This document shows positions 46,888-57,742 of a DNA stretch of 64,000 nucleotides, in pieces. The stretch comes from Lyophyllum atratum (Eukaryota > Basidiomycota > Agaricomycetes > Agaricales > Lyophyllaceae), in assembly GCA_014905825.1 (NCBI GenBank), contig JACGCN010000067.1, positions 62,001-126,000 of the forward strand, read 5' to 3'. Position 1 is the first letter of the stretch. The number at the start of each line of letters is the position of its first letter. The notes under the pieces are model-generated. The model worked only from the letters and a program-made list of their open reading frames with translations. It searched no databases and was not told where the DNA came from. The position numbers and the translations under genes were made by a program.

Positions 46888-49164
46888 ATGGCTCCTTCTG
46901 CTCCCTCCGGCACGTTGACCTTCTCAGCAAACTTGCCAAACCTTCCAGTCGTAGACCTCCACGAAACGCTCACTCGCTTGAAGCAGACTCTGCTTCCCAT
47001 CGCCTGGTCGAGCGAAGAGTACACTGCGGTCTCAGAGAAGATTGAAGACTTCGCTGTCGGTCAAGGACCCCGATTACAGGAACGACTCCTGGAACATGCG
47101 ACCGAGACGCGTCTTTGGCTTGAACAAGCTTGGGACGACGATGAATACTTGGGATACCGAAATTCGGTGAGTTCCGAGTTGGTTTACTATCGCCGTCGCT
47201 GAGCCTTCCAGTAGGTCGTCATACATGACTCTTATTGCTGTACGTATGCGGGCTACCTCGGAATCGCTCATAGAGTGGCTCACATGATAAAGACGGATTC
47301 GATGCACATCCCCCACATCTATCCCAGACAGCGGCAGCCCGTGCAGCTGGGCTAGCGCGTGCTGCAATGCTCTTTCGGAAGAACCTCAGGAACGGCCTTC
47401 TCAAACCGGATACCACTAAAGAAGGACCCCTGTGTATGGATAGTTTTCGGTATCGTCACTTCCCCAGATACGCCACTTTCGTCATTCGCTGACGATTCGG
47501 CTAGCTGGATGTTCGACTGTTGCCGCGTCCCTGGCCCAGACGGCCTCGACTGGGGTGTTTCCTATGCAAAAGAGGGTGATCTCGGTGATTCTGGACATAT
47601 CATCGTGTTCAGGAACAACCGAGTGTGGAAGCTTGAGGCTGCGCAGAGAGGACAAATTCTCAGCACCACGGAAATTGAAAGGTGCGAGATGATGCCTCCT
47701 ATGACGAGACGAGACGATGATGCTTTTACGCACAGACATGTCCAGTACATCTATGATCAGACGATTCGAGAATACCCGGGTGTTGGTATCTTGACAGCCT
47801 CCCATCGTGACGTTTGGGCGAAGGTACTTCGACTTCTTTACACCTTAGATGCGACTTGCTCTAACCCGACTATTGGAATAGGATTACACGACCCTGGCAT
47901 CTTCCCCGCACAACGCATCCATCATATCCGCCATCGAATCCGCCGCGTTCGTCATCAACCTGGACGCATGGAAACCAACCACAGTCGTCCAACACAGCCG
48001 TGCTCTGTGGCACGGAGAGGTATCGAACGGCGTCCCAGTCGGCCTACGAAATCGCTGGGTCGACAAACCCGTCCAATTCGTCGTCTTCGATAATGCCCAC
48101 GCCGGCATCATGGGAGAACACTCCCTCATGGACGGAACCATAACCACCAGACTATGTAACGAGGTTCTAGAAATGCTACACGACCCCACGTTCGATCACG
48201 GCGTACCAGCGGCGTCCGTGAATTCTAAACCCACCCCTCTCGACTGGGAAATTACACCCACGATCGCCGAGGCCATTGCCGCGGCCGATAAAGCTGCAGT
48301 GGAGCTCATCGAAGGCCAGGAGCTTGGGTACCTGCTAACGCCGTACGGACGAGCCGCCATCAAGAACTTCGGCGTCTCTCCCGATGCGTGGACGCAGATG
48401 ATCATCCAGCTGGCCTATCGGCGTCTCCTTGGCGGAAAGAAGAGGATGGGCGGGACGTACGAGGCTGCCACGATGAGGAGGTTCTGTAAAGGCCGTACGG
48501 AGGATATCCGCGTCGTCACGAGTGAATCCGACGCTTGGGCTGCTAGTATGGACGACAATAGAGCCGGGAAGAGCAAGAGGAAGGAGCTGTTCATGGCTGC
48601 GACGAGGAAGCATGTGGAGCGTGCTAAGGACGCGGGAAGGGGCCAGGGAGTTGGCCGTCACATGTTTGGTAAGTCAAAGTCCAAAATCGACGTGTTGAAT
48701 CTGTGCGTCGGTGTTTACTGTAACCATAGGGCTTGAAGCGGTTCTGAAGGAGGGTGAGGAGATTCCTGCGCTTTTCACTGACCCTGTGTTCGTTAGGTCA
48801 AGCTATTGGGTGCTCAGTACGTCAGCTATATTCTCGAAGCATTTTCCTGTGTACGGCTGGGGCGAGGTTCGTCATGACGTTTCTGAACCTCGAGGACGGA
48901 GGTTTCATCCTTGTGTTCCCCAGGATATTCCTGACGGATTCAGTGTCGCGTATATGACAGGCTATGATGGTAAGTCTCGATTTTCTTTGAGGTTCGGTGT
49001 CCCTCTGACCAAAGTGCGATGTAGATCGTTTGCAGTTCACCGTTACATCGAGGAAGGAGATGCCCAATGCTAGGTTTTGCGAGGAGATAGCGAGGGCCGC
49101 TAGAGATCTATACGAGTTACACGAGGAGACAGCGTGTAGCGGATGGAAGTCAGCGAGGATGTAA
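46888..49164 (+). CDS. Carnitine O-acetyltransferase (CAT2/CRAT type)
   Basis: Nine exons: 46888-47166, 47215-47239, 47293-47449, 47505-47681, 47736-47823, 47882-48668, 48730-48866, 48924-48969, 49025-49164; 611 residues. Family hallmarks are LPVVDLHETLTRLKQTL at the N-terminus, FRVPGP-like CCRVPGPDGLDW, GILTASHRDVWAKDY, the catalytic His in GEHSLMDGT (about residue 320), TYEAATMRRFCKGRTE (carnitine site) and YGWGE/VAYMTGYDDRLQFTVTSR near the end. It exchanges acetyl groups between CoA and carnitine in peroxisomes and mitochondria, linking beta-oxidation to respiration. The frame is open upstream to about 46746 without an ATG, so a targeting presequence may come from an unseen 5' exon. The C-terminus (SARM) is not a PTS1. 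Confidence 0.92.
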
Positions 49165-49243
49165 TCGCGGATTCCTTTTTGCTGTCTATGACGACGTTAA
49201 TAAGACGACATTAACGATACGCAGTTCTAAATCACACGGAGAA

Positions 49244-49963
49244 TCAAACTGGTGATTTGGACCCGTACTGGTAGGTCCCCACCAATCCCACCAAGGCAGG
49301 CGTTGGCTCTCCCGATGGAATCATCTCAAGCCGCTCTAACGTGAGGGGGATATCGGAGCCTCTTAAACCCTCCTCGCGCATAGGTGGCCCACGTTCCCAT
49401 CCGCCCGGTGGTCTGTGGTCCTCCTGCTGTATCGTGCTTAACCGCAATAGAACTTGTCGGATGCTTGGGCGATCGGCAGCATCAGGTTCCCAGCACTTGT
49501 TCAGGAGCGACAATGTATCCTGCGTAAGGCCCCGTATAGTAAGTTCCTCCAGCATTGGCGATGGCCACGTCGGTCTTGCGTCAGCCTTGATTGTGCTGAT
49601 GGCTACATAGTCGTGAAAATGCTCGAAGGAAGGAATACAGGCGGTGGAGATCTTTGGTTTGCCGTTAAGGACTGTATTTCCACGATATGGATTGAGATAC
49701 TTACCTCGTAACATACACAAGCCCAAGCGTAAACATCCGTAGCCATGGTATTCCGAAGTCCTGTTTTGTGTTTTTCATTTGGTTCAAATAACTCGGGCGC
49801 CTGGAATCCAACTGGAATCCAACATTCCCTCCTATAGACGCGGCAGCTGACTGCGAAGCCCAGTGCAGGATCTCCGGATCTTGGACGGCCCATAGCCCAA
49901 AATCGGCGACATAAGCTCTATGTGACCCGTCATCGGTCAACCCAGGGTCAACCAGAACATGTG
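49244..49963 (-). pseudogene. 5'-truncated, frameshifted TKL-like kinase
   Basis: Starts abruptly at the activation loop (SHRAYVADFGLWAVQDPEIL), shifts frame within the APE region (ASIGG, then FQAPELFEPNEKHKTGLRN), continues DVYAWACVCYEV, and after an intron-like gap ends with YLNPYRGNTVLNG...CWEPDAADRPSIRQVLLRL and LTLERLEMIPSG. The N-lobe and catalytic loop are absent. It is closely related to the intact kinase at 57743-60022 and to the scrap at 41240. Confidence 0.7.
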
Positions 49964-50040
49964 CCTAGAGAAGGACTCTAGCGATAGCAGGTGAAATTTT
50001 GGGCTTGTGGAACACTTTTTACCCCTTTCAGTCTTAGTCT

Positions 50041-50790
50041 CCAACTCAGGACAGCTCAGGACATGCTTGGGAAGACTCAAAGCTCTTGCCGCGTGATTTT
50101 GAGCTCACATTGCTCTTCTTCTTGCTTTTTCGTTTTCTTTGCACTTGCACTTGCTGAAGGCCCGCCTCTCCAGCAGCACGAGCCCAGCGTCAAGCACACT
50201 GCACCCTCCTCGCTAGTTGAGAGGTCGAAGTACGAAAGCGAAAAACTCGAACGCACGGACCACATCCCACCCCACCCCACAACCCGTCACAGATTAGATT
50301 GAGAGGCTAGGACAAGAGAAGATATGTCGGATACTGAGCAGCCGCACGCGGAAGATGATGAGGTGAAGACGAAGGACCCGAACGCGCCTGTCAATATCAG
50401 GGTTTGTGTTGCTTGTCTTTCGCTTGTGCTTTTCGATAGGGTCGCAGGGGTTTTTTTTGGTGTTGGGCTGTGATTTTGTTGGATCAGGGTTGCTGATTCC
50501 TCTGCGTTTTAGTTGGTGGACTCGAACGGCGAGGAGGTGTTTTTCAAGATCAAACGTAGCACAAAGTTCAGCAAGTTGCGGGGGGCGTATGCGGATAAGG
50601 TGGGTAAGGACGTGGGCAGTATTCAGTGAGTCGCGGGGCTTCGCTTTTGTTGCTTGGGTCGCGGGAGGGGCTGATCGCTTTGGGTAGATTCTCGTACGAT
50701 GGTACTCGGATAGCCGATGAGGACACACCGACGTCCCTTGACATGGAGAATGAGGGTGCGTCTTGTCTATTCTCTTGATATTGTTATGAT
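50041..50790 (+). repeat. Tandem duplication unit 1 (SUMO region)
   Basis: Matches 51060-51800 in the same orientation: upstream block (GCGTGATTTTGAGCTCACA, TTGCTTTTTCGTTTTCTTTG, GGCCCGCCTCTCCAGCAGCA) followed by the first three SUMO exons. The match ends within the third intron. Confidence 0.75.
50324..50755 (+). pseudogene. Truncated SUMO paralogue lacking the diglycine end
   Basis: Exons 50324-50401, 50513-50625 and 50688-50755 encode the SUMO N-tail and most of the beta-grasp (EEVFFKIKRSTKFSKLRGAY, FSYDGTRIADEDTPTSLDME), closely matching the gene at 51310. After ...DMENE the expected exons encoding DTIDVMVEQVGG are not found. The nearest acceptor (about 50801) would add VRPFYFG and a stop. 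Without Gly-Gly it cannot be conjugated. The N-tail VKTE motif for chain formation is VKTK here. It is either a pseudogene, a non-conjugable SUMO-like protein, or a set of exons that could splice into the 3' exons of the next copy (phases match). Confidence 0.7.
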
Positions 50791-51059
50791 TGTCAATTTA
50801 GTGAGGCCTTTTTACTTTGGGTAGTTTCGGTGGACTTATGTACTTACTAGATGTTTTTCGCCTCTTCCTTCGCGTTACATGCTCTTCTTACGCTACATTC
50901 TTCTGGCGTGTTGTATGCCGCTGCCAGCAGCAGTCCAATCCAATTATTGATCGTTGGCGTTGGCTTTTCGCACCGCAGAAGTTGAATACTAATAGCAAAC
51001 AATTAAATATTCATGGTCGACAGCTGTGACGATGGTTCTGGATGTTTAAGACGCTGCTT

Positions 51060-51800
51060 ATGTAAGCGCCCCGAGCCCAGCGTGATTTTGAGCTCACACA
51101 GGTCTTTCTTTTTGCTTTTTCGTTTTCTTTGCACTTGCCGCTCCCGCTCATCGAGAAGGCCCGCCTCTCCAGCAGCACCGCACTCTCCTCGCTAGTTGCC
51201 CTATCGCAGTCGCAGAGGACTCGGCAGCTCGAACTACAAACTTAAAACTCAAACGCACGGACCACATTCACCCATCCCACAACTCGTCACAGATTAGATT
51301 GGAGAAGATATGTCGGATACTGAGCAGCAGCAGCAGCCGCACGCGGAAGGTGATGAGGTGAAGACGGAGGACCCGAACGCGACTATCAATATCAAGGTCC
51401 GTGGTGCTTGTCTCTTCACTTGTCCTTTTCGATAGGGTCGGAGGCGGGCGGGCTTTTTTTTGTGTTGGGCGGTGATTTTGTTGGACCAGGTTCGCTGATT
51501 CCTCTTGTTTTGGTGCTTTTTAGGTGGTGAGCTCGACGGGCGAGGAGGTGTTTTTCAAGATCAAGCGTAGCACCAAGTTGAGCAAGTTGCAGGGGGCGTA
51601 TGCGAATAAGGTGGGCAAGGACGTGGGTAGTATTCGGTGAGTTGTCGTGGTGGTTCCTTTGACCTTTTGGCGTTGGAAGTGCTGATCGCCCTTGGGTAGA
51701 TTCTTGTACGATGGTACTCGGATAGCCGATGAGGACACACCGACGTCCCTTGACATGGAGGATAATGGTGTGTCCCGTCTATGCTCTTGATGATGTTCTG
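51060..51800 (+). repeat. Tandem duplication unit 2 (SUMO region)
   Basis: Direct-repeat partner of 50041-50790. The unit includes promoter, 5'-UTR and exons 1-3 of the intact SUMO gene. Confidence 0.75.
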
Positions 51801-51924
51801 ATTCTCAACGCTTCTCAACCCCGTGTCTAGACACCATCGATGTCATGGTAGAACGTATGTGGCACTGTCTCCCTCCTGTGGTCGGCCGGCTGACGTTCCC
51901 ACAGAGGTTGGAGGCTCAGCATGA
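51310..51924 (+). CDS. SMT3: SUMO (Smt3-type ubiquitin-like modifier)
   Basis: Five exons: 51310-51396, 51524-51636, 51700-51767, 51831-51854, 51905-51924; 103 residues. Order: flexible Gln/Glu-rich N-tail with a consensus sumoylation site VKTE (Lys18) that would allow poly-SUMO chains; beta-grasp core (VFFKIKRSTKLSKLQGAY, RFLYDGTRIADEDTP, MEDNDTIDVMVEQ); then VGG followed by a two-residue SA extension to be removed by a Ulp1-type protease, exposing the conjugating Gly-Gly. SUMO is activated by Aos1-Uba2, transferred by Ubc9 and attached to lysines on nuclear proteins. The last exons are only 24 and 20 nt. This is presumably the functional SUMO; a truncated copy lies 1 kb upstream. Confidence 0.93.
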
Positions 51925-52153
51925 CGCGACCAAGCCGATGCTCGTCCCTCGTCGTCTTTCCCTTCTTTGTTGTTCCTTTGTAAATAATCAAGAATGTAAC
52001 CTCTATCCCACACCCTCTATTTTACTCAGTTGTCTTGTGAATCGAAATCCTCATTCGTCATCGATCGACCTATCATGCATGCCCTATATACAGGTTGAGT
52101 CCTGATATACATGACTAACTCGATAAAGCGGTATATGTGAGTTCAAAGCATCC

Positions 52154-53671
52154 CTAATCATGAAACGTGAAGGCTACAGGGCTCTTGAACCCGTTCTTCC
52201 CGACGGCACGAACACCCATATGCACATTATCCTTGATAAGCTGCACCGTCGCCGTGTTGGTCTGCCCCACCGGTATGACATGGCTCCAGAACGGCTCATC
52301 CGTCGCCCGCCACACAATCTCGTACCCGCCATCCGCAGCAGGGTCCGCCGTCCACTTGAGCGTCGAGTTGTTCGTCAGCACCGCAGTGTCGAGCGCCACC
52401 CCTGTAGGCGTCCCAGGCGCCTGGGCGAGGGACCAGAGGGCGGCCCCGTTCACGCGCGCGACGCGGGCGACGAAGTCAAAGTCGACGAACTCGATGAGGT
52501 CCCCGAATTGCTTCCCGTTCTCGACGCGGATGTCCTGGTGCTGATGGTCGAAGTTCTCGTGAGGCTCGGTGAAGCGCACGGCAGGGAAGCCTTGCTTGAG
52601 GAAGGAGAGGTGGTCTCCGCCTCGGAGGTAGCGGTCGGGCCTGTATGTGATATGCACTGGTATCGGGCCGGTTATCAGTAACGAGCCGCCCTCATAAAGA
52701 GTTGATCACTTACCGTTCATATCGGTCGCATGGTTCTGTGAGACCTCTGCGACGAAACGACCAAGCTGCCGTGCTGGCGCGTCGTTCTCTGCCCCAACCG
52801 ATACGCGGCTGGTAACCTGCGCCAAGGTCTCCGTTGGCGGGATACCCTGAGCAAACATACGAATGTCGTTCGGTGCCTTCGTCCCATCATCCCCCGTGGA
52901 ACTCCCAACGATATCATTGTTCAACATCCCCTGCACATCCGCCCCCGCGGCCTTCAACGTCTTCGCCAAAAAGTCCGACCCAAACAGCCCCTGCTCCTCC
53001 CCCGCCACCGCCGTGAATATGATCGTCGCAGCCGGCACATGCGTCGCAAAGATCCTAGCCAGCTCCATCGACACCGCCACGCCCGACGCATCATCGTTCG
53101 CCCCCGGCGCATCATCCACGAAGTTCAGCACATCCGACACACGCGAGTCGTAATGCCCCGACACCACATACGTCCTATTCGGGTCCTTCGCGCCCTTCAG
53201 CGTCGCCACGACATTGCTGATCACCGTCTCGTTCGGTATCCGGCTCGACGGCGCCTGCACGTAGCTCGGCACCGTCACCGTCATGCGCCCGTTCGACTGG
53301 GCGGCGTAGGTGCGCATTTCGGACGCGATCCAGTCGCGCGCGGCGCCGATCCCGCGGGTGGGGTCGGTTTGGGTGGAGAGGGTGCTGCGGGTGCCGAAGG
53401 AGACGAGCTTGGCGATGATGGCTTGGATGCGCTTAGGGTCGATCTGGGCGAGCATCTTGGTTAGCTCGGCGTCTGGGCGTTGCGGAACGAGGGCGTGACC
53501 GGGGCCTTGGGGCCATATATCCGCGAGGGTGCAGAGGCCAGGTGAGGCGAAGGACGGAGTAGTGAATGCTGCAGGGCGGGTCAGTCATATCTGGGTGGGG
53601 TGCGTGAACTGGAATGTACCTTGCTGGGTAAACACCAAGCAGGCGAGCAATACATGGCGGATTTTCGGCAT
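52154..53671 (-). CDS. Secreted M28 zinc aminopeptidase-like peptidase
   Basis: Exons 53671-53620, 53568-52714 and 52656-52154 give 469 residues. The signal peptide is MPKIRHVLLACLVFTQQ plus following residues. The zinc ligands of the M28 fold are visible in order: SGHYDSR (His), GANDDASG (bridging Asp), GEEQGLFGS (Glu-Glu: base and ligand), NNDIVGSS (Asp) and PHENFDHQHQD (His). A C-terminal beta-sandwich-like region (about 370-469) resembles an appended fibronectin/PA-type module. M28 enzymes release N-terminal residues from peptides; specificity is unknown. Likely extracellular. The splice frame is continuous and all catalytic residues are present. Confidence 0.93.
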
Positions 53672-53679
53672 CGTAATAG

Positions 53680-55080
53680 ACTGCGAAGCCAGAGACGTGT
53701 TATTTCAGAATGTTGGCTTCTCTGCTATATGTATGGCGCGAGCCGGGACTATATAGAACCATGAAAACCGTCCATATGGCACGTCCGGATTCCATCTCAA
53801 AATTGAGCTTTCTGAAATTGTCAGAGCGGAGCAGAAGTCGGCAAGGTCATTCTTGTGGGAGAATCCACAACATAGGAGGTGAGTCTTGATCTTTTTATGC
53901 GGCGCCCAGAACTGTCCTCAGTGAGTCCTCTATTAAAAATAGCTGTGCCTTGGGGATCAAACACTTGATGACGATACCGGGTCTACCATTATACCAAATG
54001 TAAGATAACGGCTTCCACGCGCGATGAGCTTGTCATGGTACTTACAGTAAGTGTGCATGTGCATCAGGAGGTCATATGGTCCCGAACATGTGCATCTGTG
54101 CAGTTAGAATGGCGTCAGAAGGCGTGTTTACGAAAATTGAATGGGTACGTTTGCGTTGACATCAGGATAGCTGGAGAGGGTGAGTAAGTATATGACATAC
54201 AGAGTGAAAATTGCAATGTCGTACAGGAGTAAAGATTTTCGTTGTTGATGCTATGAACGAAGGATTCCGACGAGTTGATGTCGGACTCGGGAGTCCGACT
54301 CCGAGTGCCTGTGTTCCACATTGGCACGTGATTTTAACGCGTCCTCGTCGCGATTGAAACGTCTTCAACGTATCAGTTCTAGTGATAGTAACCTCGAATC
54401 CACAAACCGCGAACATCGGGCAGAAGGTGGAACAGATGTGGTGGAAGGATATAAACGAGGGTGGAAAAAAATCATCGAAGCTCGAGCTAAGCGCTCAAGC
54501 TATAGACATGCATTCCAAATATAGCATAACATCGATTTCTGAAGGTGTCCATCTTGACCCAGCCATTGCCAACCTGCTCAGGCCACATGCCTATCATATC
54601 TTTCGCCGCGCTTACTTAGGACTGCTTCATACATCATGCCGATATGATGATATGTTACGATCCCCTCATTACTTTCCGGAAAGGAAGGAATGGTAGCGGG
54701 CCCATTCAGGTTGTCGGTGAGTTGTCGAGCCTGTCTTGTCCTCCTTATGTTCTCCTCTGAAATTTTGAATAGTGTTCTAAGATCGCTGAGGTCAAGATCA
54801 GAGTTGGCATAAACTTGCCAAGGATGGGCCGCCCAAGTTGAACATCCGCCACATAAAGGGGTGCCCAGGGATGACGCGAACGTTTGGATGACGGTTTGTT
54901 TTCAACTTGGTACCTCCTAATGTGACGTATCTTGACCATTCCTCCTTTTAAGTGGATACTGTGCCGCGGTTTGGGTAATCATATGCTCTTCGAGGGCGCT
55001 CCCAGCTCCTTTTCGCTGCGGAATTGACGCGTTTTGCAAGACATCCTCTCGATCTTCCAACGCAAAACGCCGTGTTCTCC
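53680..55080. other. Region without a supportable gene
   Basis: About 1.4 kb of short frames on both strands (up to 104 codons at 54382-54696) with no domain seen. A weak tRNA-like A-box/B-box pair lies on the minus strand at about 53942-53998 but does not fold well by eye. Confidence 0.35.
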
Positions 55081-55083
55081 GGG

Positions 55084-55090
55084 TATAAGA
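55084..55090 (+). promoter_or_regulatory. TATA-like box of GHK-repeat gene
   Basis: TATAAGA, 74-80 bp upstream of ATG 55164; the same variant as in front of Gly/Asn-rich gene A. Confidence 0.5.
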
Positions 55091-55163
55091 GGGGCTCGAG
55101 AGCCTACGGCAAATTTCAGCTTTCCACCTTCGGGAAACTATCTTTCCTATTGCTCGTTTTAAC

Positions 55164-55963
55164 ATGAAGTTTTTCATCCTCACTCTTTCCCTCCTTCTCG
55201 GTCAACTCGTTCTTCTCTCCCCGGCTATCGCAGCGCCCGCTGCAGATCCAGAAGGTCTCGTCGCGGTTCGTATCAAGTTCTATGTCAATCCCTCTCCACG
55301 TTCACTCACAATTCAGCCCTTAGAGAGACACGGCTGCCTGGCCATCACGCTCTGGTTGGGGCCCTATCTGCAATCCGTGGGATCGCTGGCATAGGTGCAA
55401 CCGCTGGCGTTGGCACTCCCATATCCATATGCGTCGTGACGACGACGGCCTCATCCAGGTTTGTTCCGTGTTCTACCCAATCCTCTGCTCATTCTTACAC
55501 GCCCCAGAGGGGAGAAGCCGCTCAGGCTGGTCAAGCGGAAGCGGCAGGCCGATCTGATGACTGGGGACATGGTAGACACCGTTGGCACCCCCATCATCGG
55601 AGGCCTTGGAGGCCGTGGCGACGTCCGCATCATCATTGGCGTCGAGGCGGCGGGGGTGGCGGACGCGGTGGTAACGGTGGTGATGGTGGTGATGGTGGTG
55701 ATGGCGGTGATGGTCGCGATGGTCGCGATGGACGGGATGGTCGCAATGGTCGCAATGGGGACGACGGTCATCATTGGTGGTGGTCGAGAAACATGGGACA
55801 TGGCCACCACGGACACAAGGGACATCCCGGACACAAGGGACATCACGGACACAAGGGACATATGGGACACAAGGGACATATGGGACACAAAGGACATATG
55901 GGACACAAAGGACATAAAGGACACAAGGGGCACAAGGGACATATGGGACATATGGGATACTAG
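55164..55963 (+). CDS. Secreted Gly-rich protein with C-terminal GHK/GHM repeats
   Basis: Exon 1 (55164-55265) encodes the signal peptide MKFFILTLSLLLGQLVLLS and ends Leu-Val-Ala in phase 0. The terminal exon (55508-55963) starts RGEAAQAGQAEAAG. One intron of 242 bp joins them directly; a short extra exon in the gap is possible, so the middle is uncertain. The mature protein runs: His/Arg/Trp-rich segment, GGNGGDGGDGG repeats, GRDGRDGRNGRNG, a WWW cluster, then about 15 tandem GHK, GHM, GHP or GHH triplets ending GHMGY. It shares signal-peptide style, phase-0 first intron, glycine repeats and TATAAGA promoter with the genes at 785 and 35263. GHK triplets and dense His are potential Cu/Ni/Zn ligands. 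Function unknown. Confidence 0.7.
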
Positions 55964-55969
55964 CGGCTT

Positions 55970-56630
55970 CGTAGAATGTCGCATATTATTGGTCGTGTAC
56001 CGTGTCTACTTGCTCATCACGACATTTACACTCGTATTACTCAATAAATGCAACTAGTTTGCGTCTTCGTCTCGAGCTTTCAACATTCAGCATTTAAATG
56101 TCTACTGAACTCCCTGTAGACACCGTCCCCACCAATCGGGGTGGCGCATCTCCGTGTAAAGATATCGCGACTCGATTGTCGACATATTCTACACCTACTG
56201 ACGCCGGGCGCGATCTGGCAGCATTATTCCTCGTAAGACGGGTAACATTCGCCTGCGGTCATTCTGGACGAGCATCTTCGTTAGCTCGGCGTTGCGGCAA
56301 GAAAGCCTGGCAGGAGCATGGAGACCATACATCCATACTGTGTTACGGTGATTAGAGGTTTGCGTCAAAGTCGATGGTGAAAACGAGGGATGCATTGAAC
56401 GTTTGGTATGGGGTATGGTGTGACTACAATCTAGGGTTGTCGAGAACTCGTGGGGTGTAGTAGACGGGCAGCAAGGATAGATCTCGATATTCAACAGAGA
56501 ATCGTCTATGACTCTATGGAAGGATCATGTATGTTTGGCATTAAAATAGAGTTGTCGTTGTTCAATGGTATGCCCTGAGAAAGGTATCAATATGCATAAG
56601 ATATCGTATCAACTGCCGGTGATAAAGGTT
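55970..56630. other. Region without a supportable gene
   Basis: A frame from ATG 56098 (85 codons) has no recognisable domain. A roughly 40-bp segment at 56267-56306 (GAGCATCTT-GTTAGCTCGGCG...GTTGCGG) resembles part of the M28 gene near 53450-53490, with 7 bp missing, and may be a filler copy. Confidence 0.35.
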
Positions 56631-56635
56631 AGAAG

Positions 56636-57552
56636 TCAAACCTCGTCTGGTTTACCAATGGGCTTCACCCTTCTCCACAATCCCTTCAAACCCATGTCTT
56701 GCTCCTCGAGCTCAGGTTCATTCGGATCTACATGAAATGTGTAATGTTAGGAGCTCGAATTTGGGATTTTGTGTTTACTCCGAGTCACCAGTTGCTCGTC
56801 CATTTCCCATCCGATACGCAGCGGCAGCTATAACTTCCAGAGTGCGCTCCTTAGCGGGTGGCGAAGCCCATGGGTTCGTGACAAGCTCTTCCAGGATTTT
56901 CAAAAATTCCGCATCCGAACTCGAACGGGAGATAAATATTTCTTGTGAGTTGTATAACATCACCGCCCATAACTGCAAAATCGACGCCATGATCATGGTC
57001 GGTGTCACAGAATTGTACACGAAAGGTCGAGCTTTACTCACTCGAGCTGCCGCCACCTGCACCCAAGGTTGACTAGCCTTGAGCTCACTTCCCAAGGCCT
57101 GAATAGCCGCCTCTGCGTTCCCCCTGCTCGCCGAGGCCCGTTTGCAAACATCCATCGTGAGGTCCCAGTCATCCAAGTCCGTCGCAGTCAGAGACCCTAA
57201 GAGCAGATAGAAGGGCATCAGACAAAACGGAAACGTTGGATTGAACGGCTCCCATATGCATACCAATCATCGTAGCGAGCTCTACCCTCTCTCTCTGCTC
57301 CTCTTCCTCTTTCTCCTTTTTCTTTGAGCCCCAGAGTCCTATGCTCCAGAACGACCGCCGCTTCCCCCCATCTTCAGCTTCACCTTCCGTCTCCTGCTCA
57401 CCATGGCGATTGGAATGTTCCTGCTGTGCGTGATGAATAAAGCAAGTTACGCGATTATCTCACGGTTGGAACTTCGATGAACTGGCCTCCACGATTTCAG
57501 GAACAGCTTCTTTCGTGAATTTTGCCTTGCCATACCGGAAGAGTTTCTTCAT
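56636..57552 (-). CDS. VHS-domain trafficking protein
   Basis: Secure exons are 57423-57264, 57196-57042, 56972-56789 and 56727-56636. The VHS fold is visible from ELATMIGSLTATDLDDWDLT through MDVCKRASASRGNAEAAIQA, RLWAVMLYNSQEIF, FLKILEELVTNP and KERTLEVIAAAAYRMG, followed by a short tail. VHS domains bind sorting signals or ubiquitinated cargo in endosomal and actin-linked trafficking (Lsb5/GGA/Hrs-like). A lysine/glutamate-rich segment precedes it. The likely first exon starts MKKLFRYGKAKFTKE at 57552, but its strong donor (CC/GTGAGA, phase 2) does not match the phase-0 acceptor at 57423, so the 5' end may use a weaker donor or another start. Intron 56788-56728 uses a GTGACT donor. Confidence 0.75.
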
Positions 57553-57742
57553 CACTGGATCCAGGAGCAGTAAGCGTCCGCCACGCCTGGGTGAGCTGAT
57601 TGGTGGTGAATAGACAAGAACACCGTCATCATGATTGATTCTGTGTAAGTGCTTTTGATCAAACGGCGGGTTATGATGCTCATTGGATCATCACGATAGC
57701 TTTTGGGAAATAAAGGGTAATGCCTACTCCTCATGCCAGCAA

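Noticed and set aside
46767..47045. ATG at 46767 as start of the carnitine acetyltransferase
   Set aside because: It is in a different frame from the LPVVDLHETL coding frame, and no intron lies between to correct it.
52160..53464. Plus-strand frames of 125-173 codons across the M28 gene
   Set aside because: Antisense shadows; the minus frame has all zinc ligands in order.
53942..53998. tRNA-like sequence on the minus strand (GGTATAATGGTAGAC...TTTGATCCCC)
   Set aside because: An A-box-like and a poor B-box-like element are present, but I could not form a proper acceptor stem or cloverleaf by eye; at best a tRNA relic.
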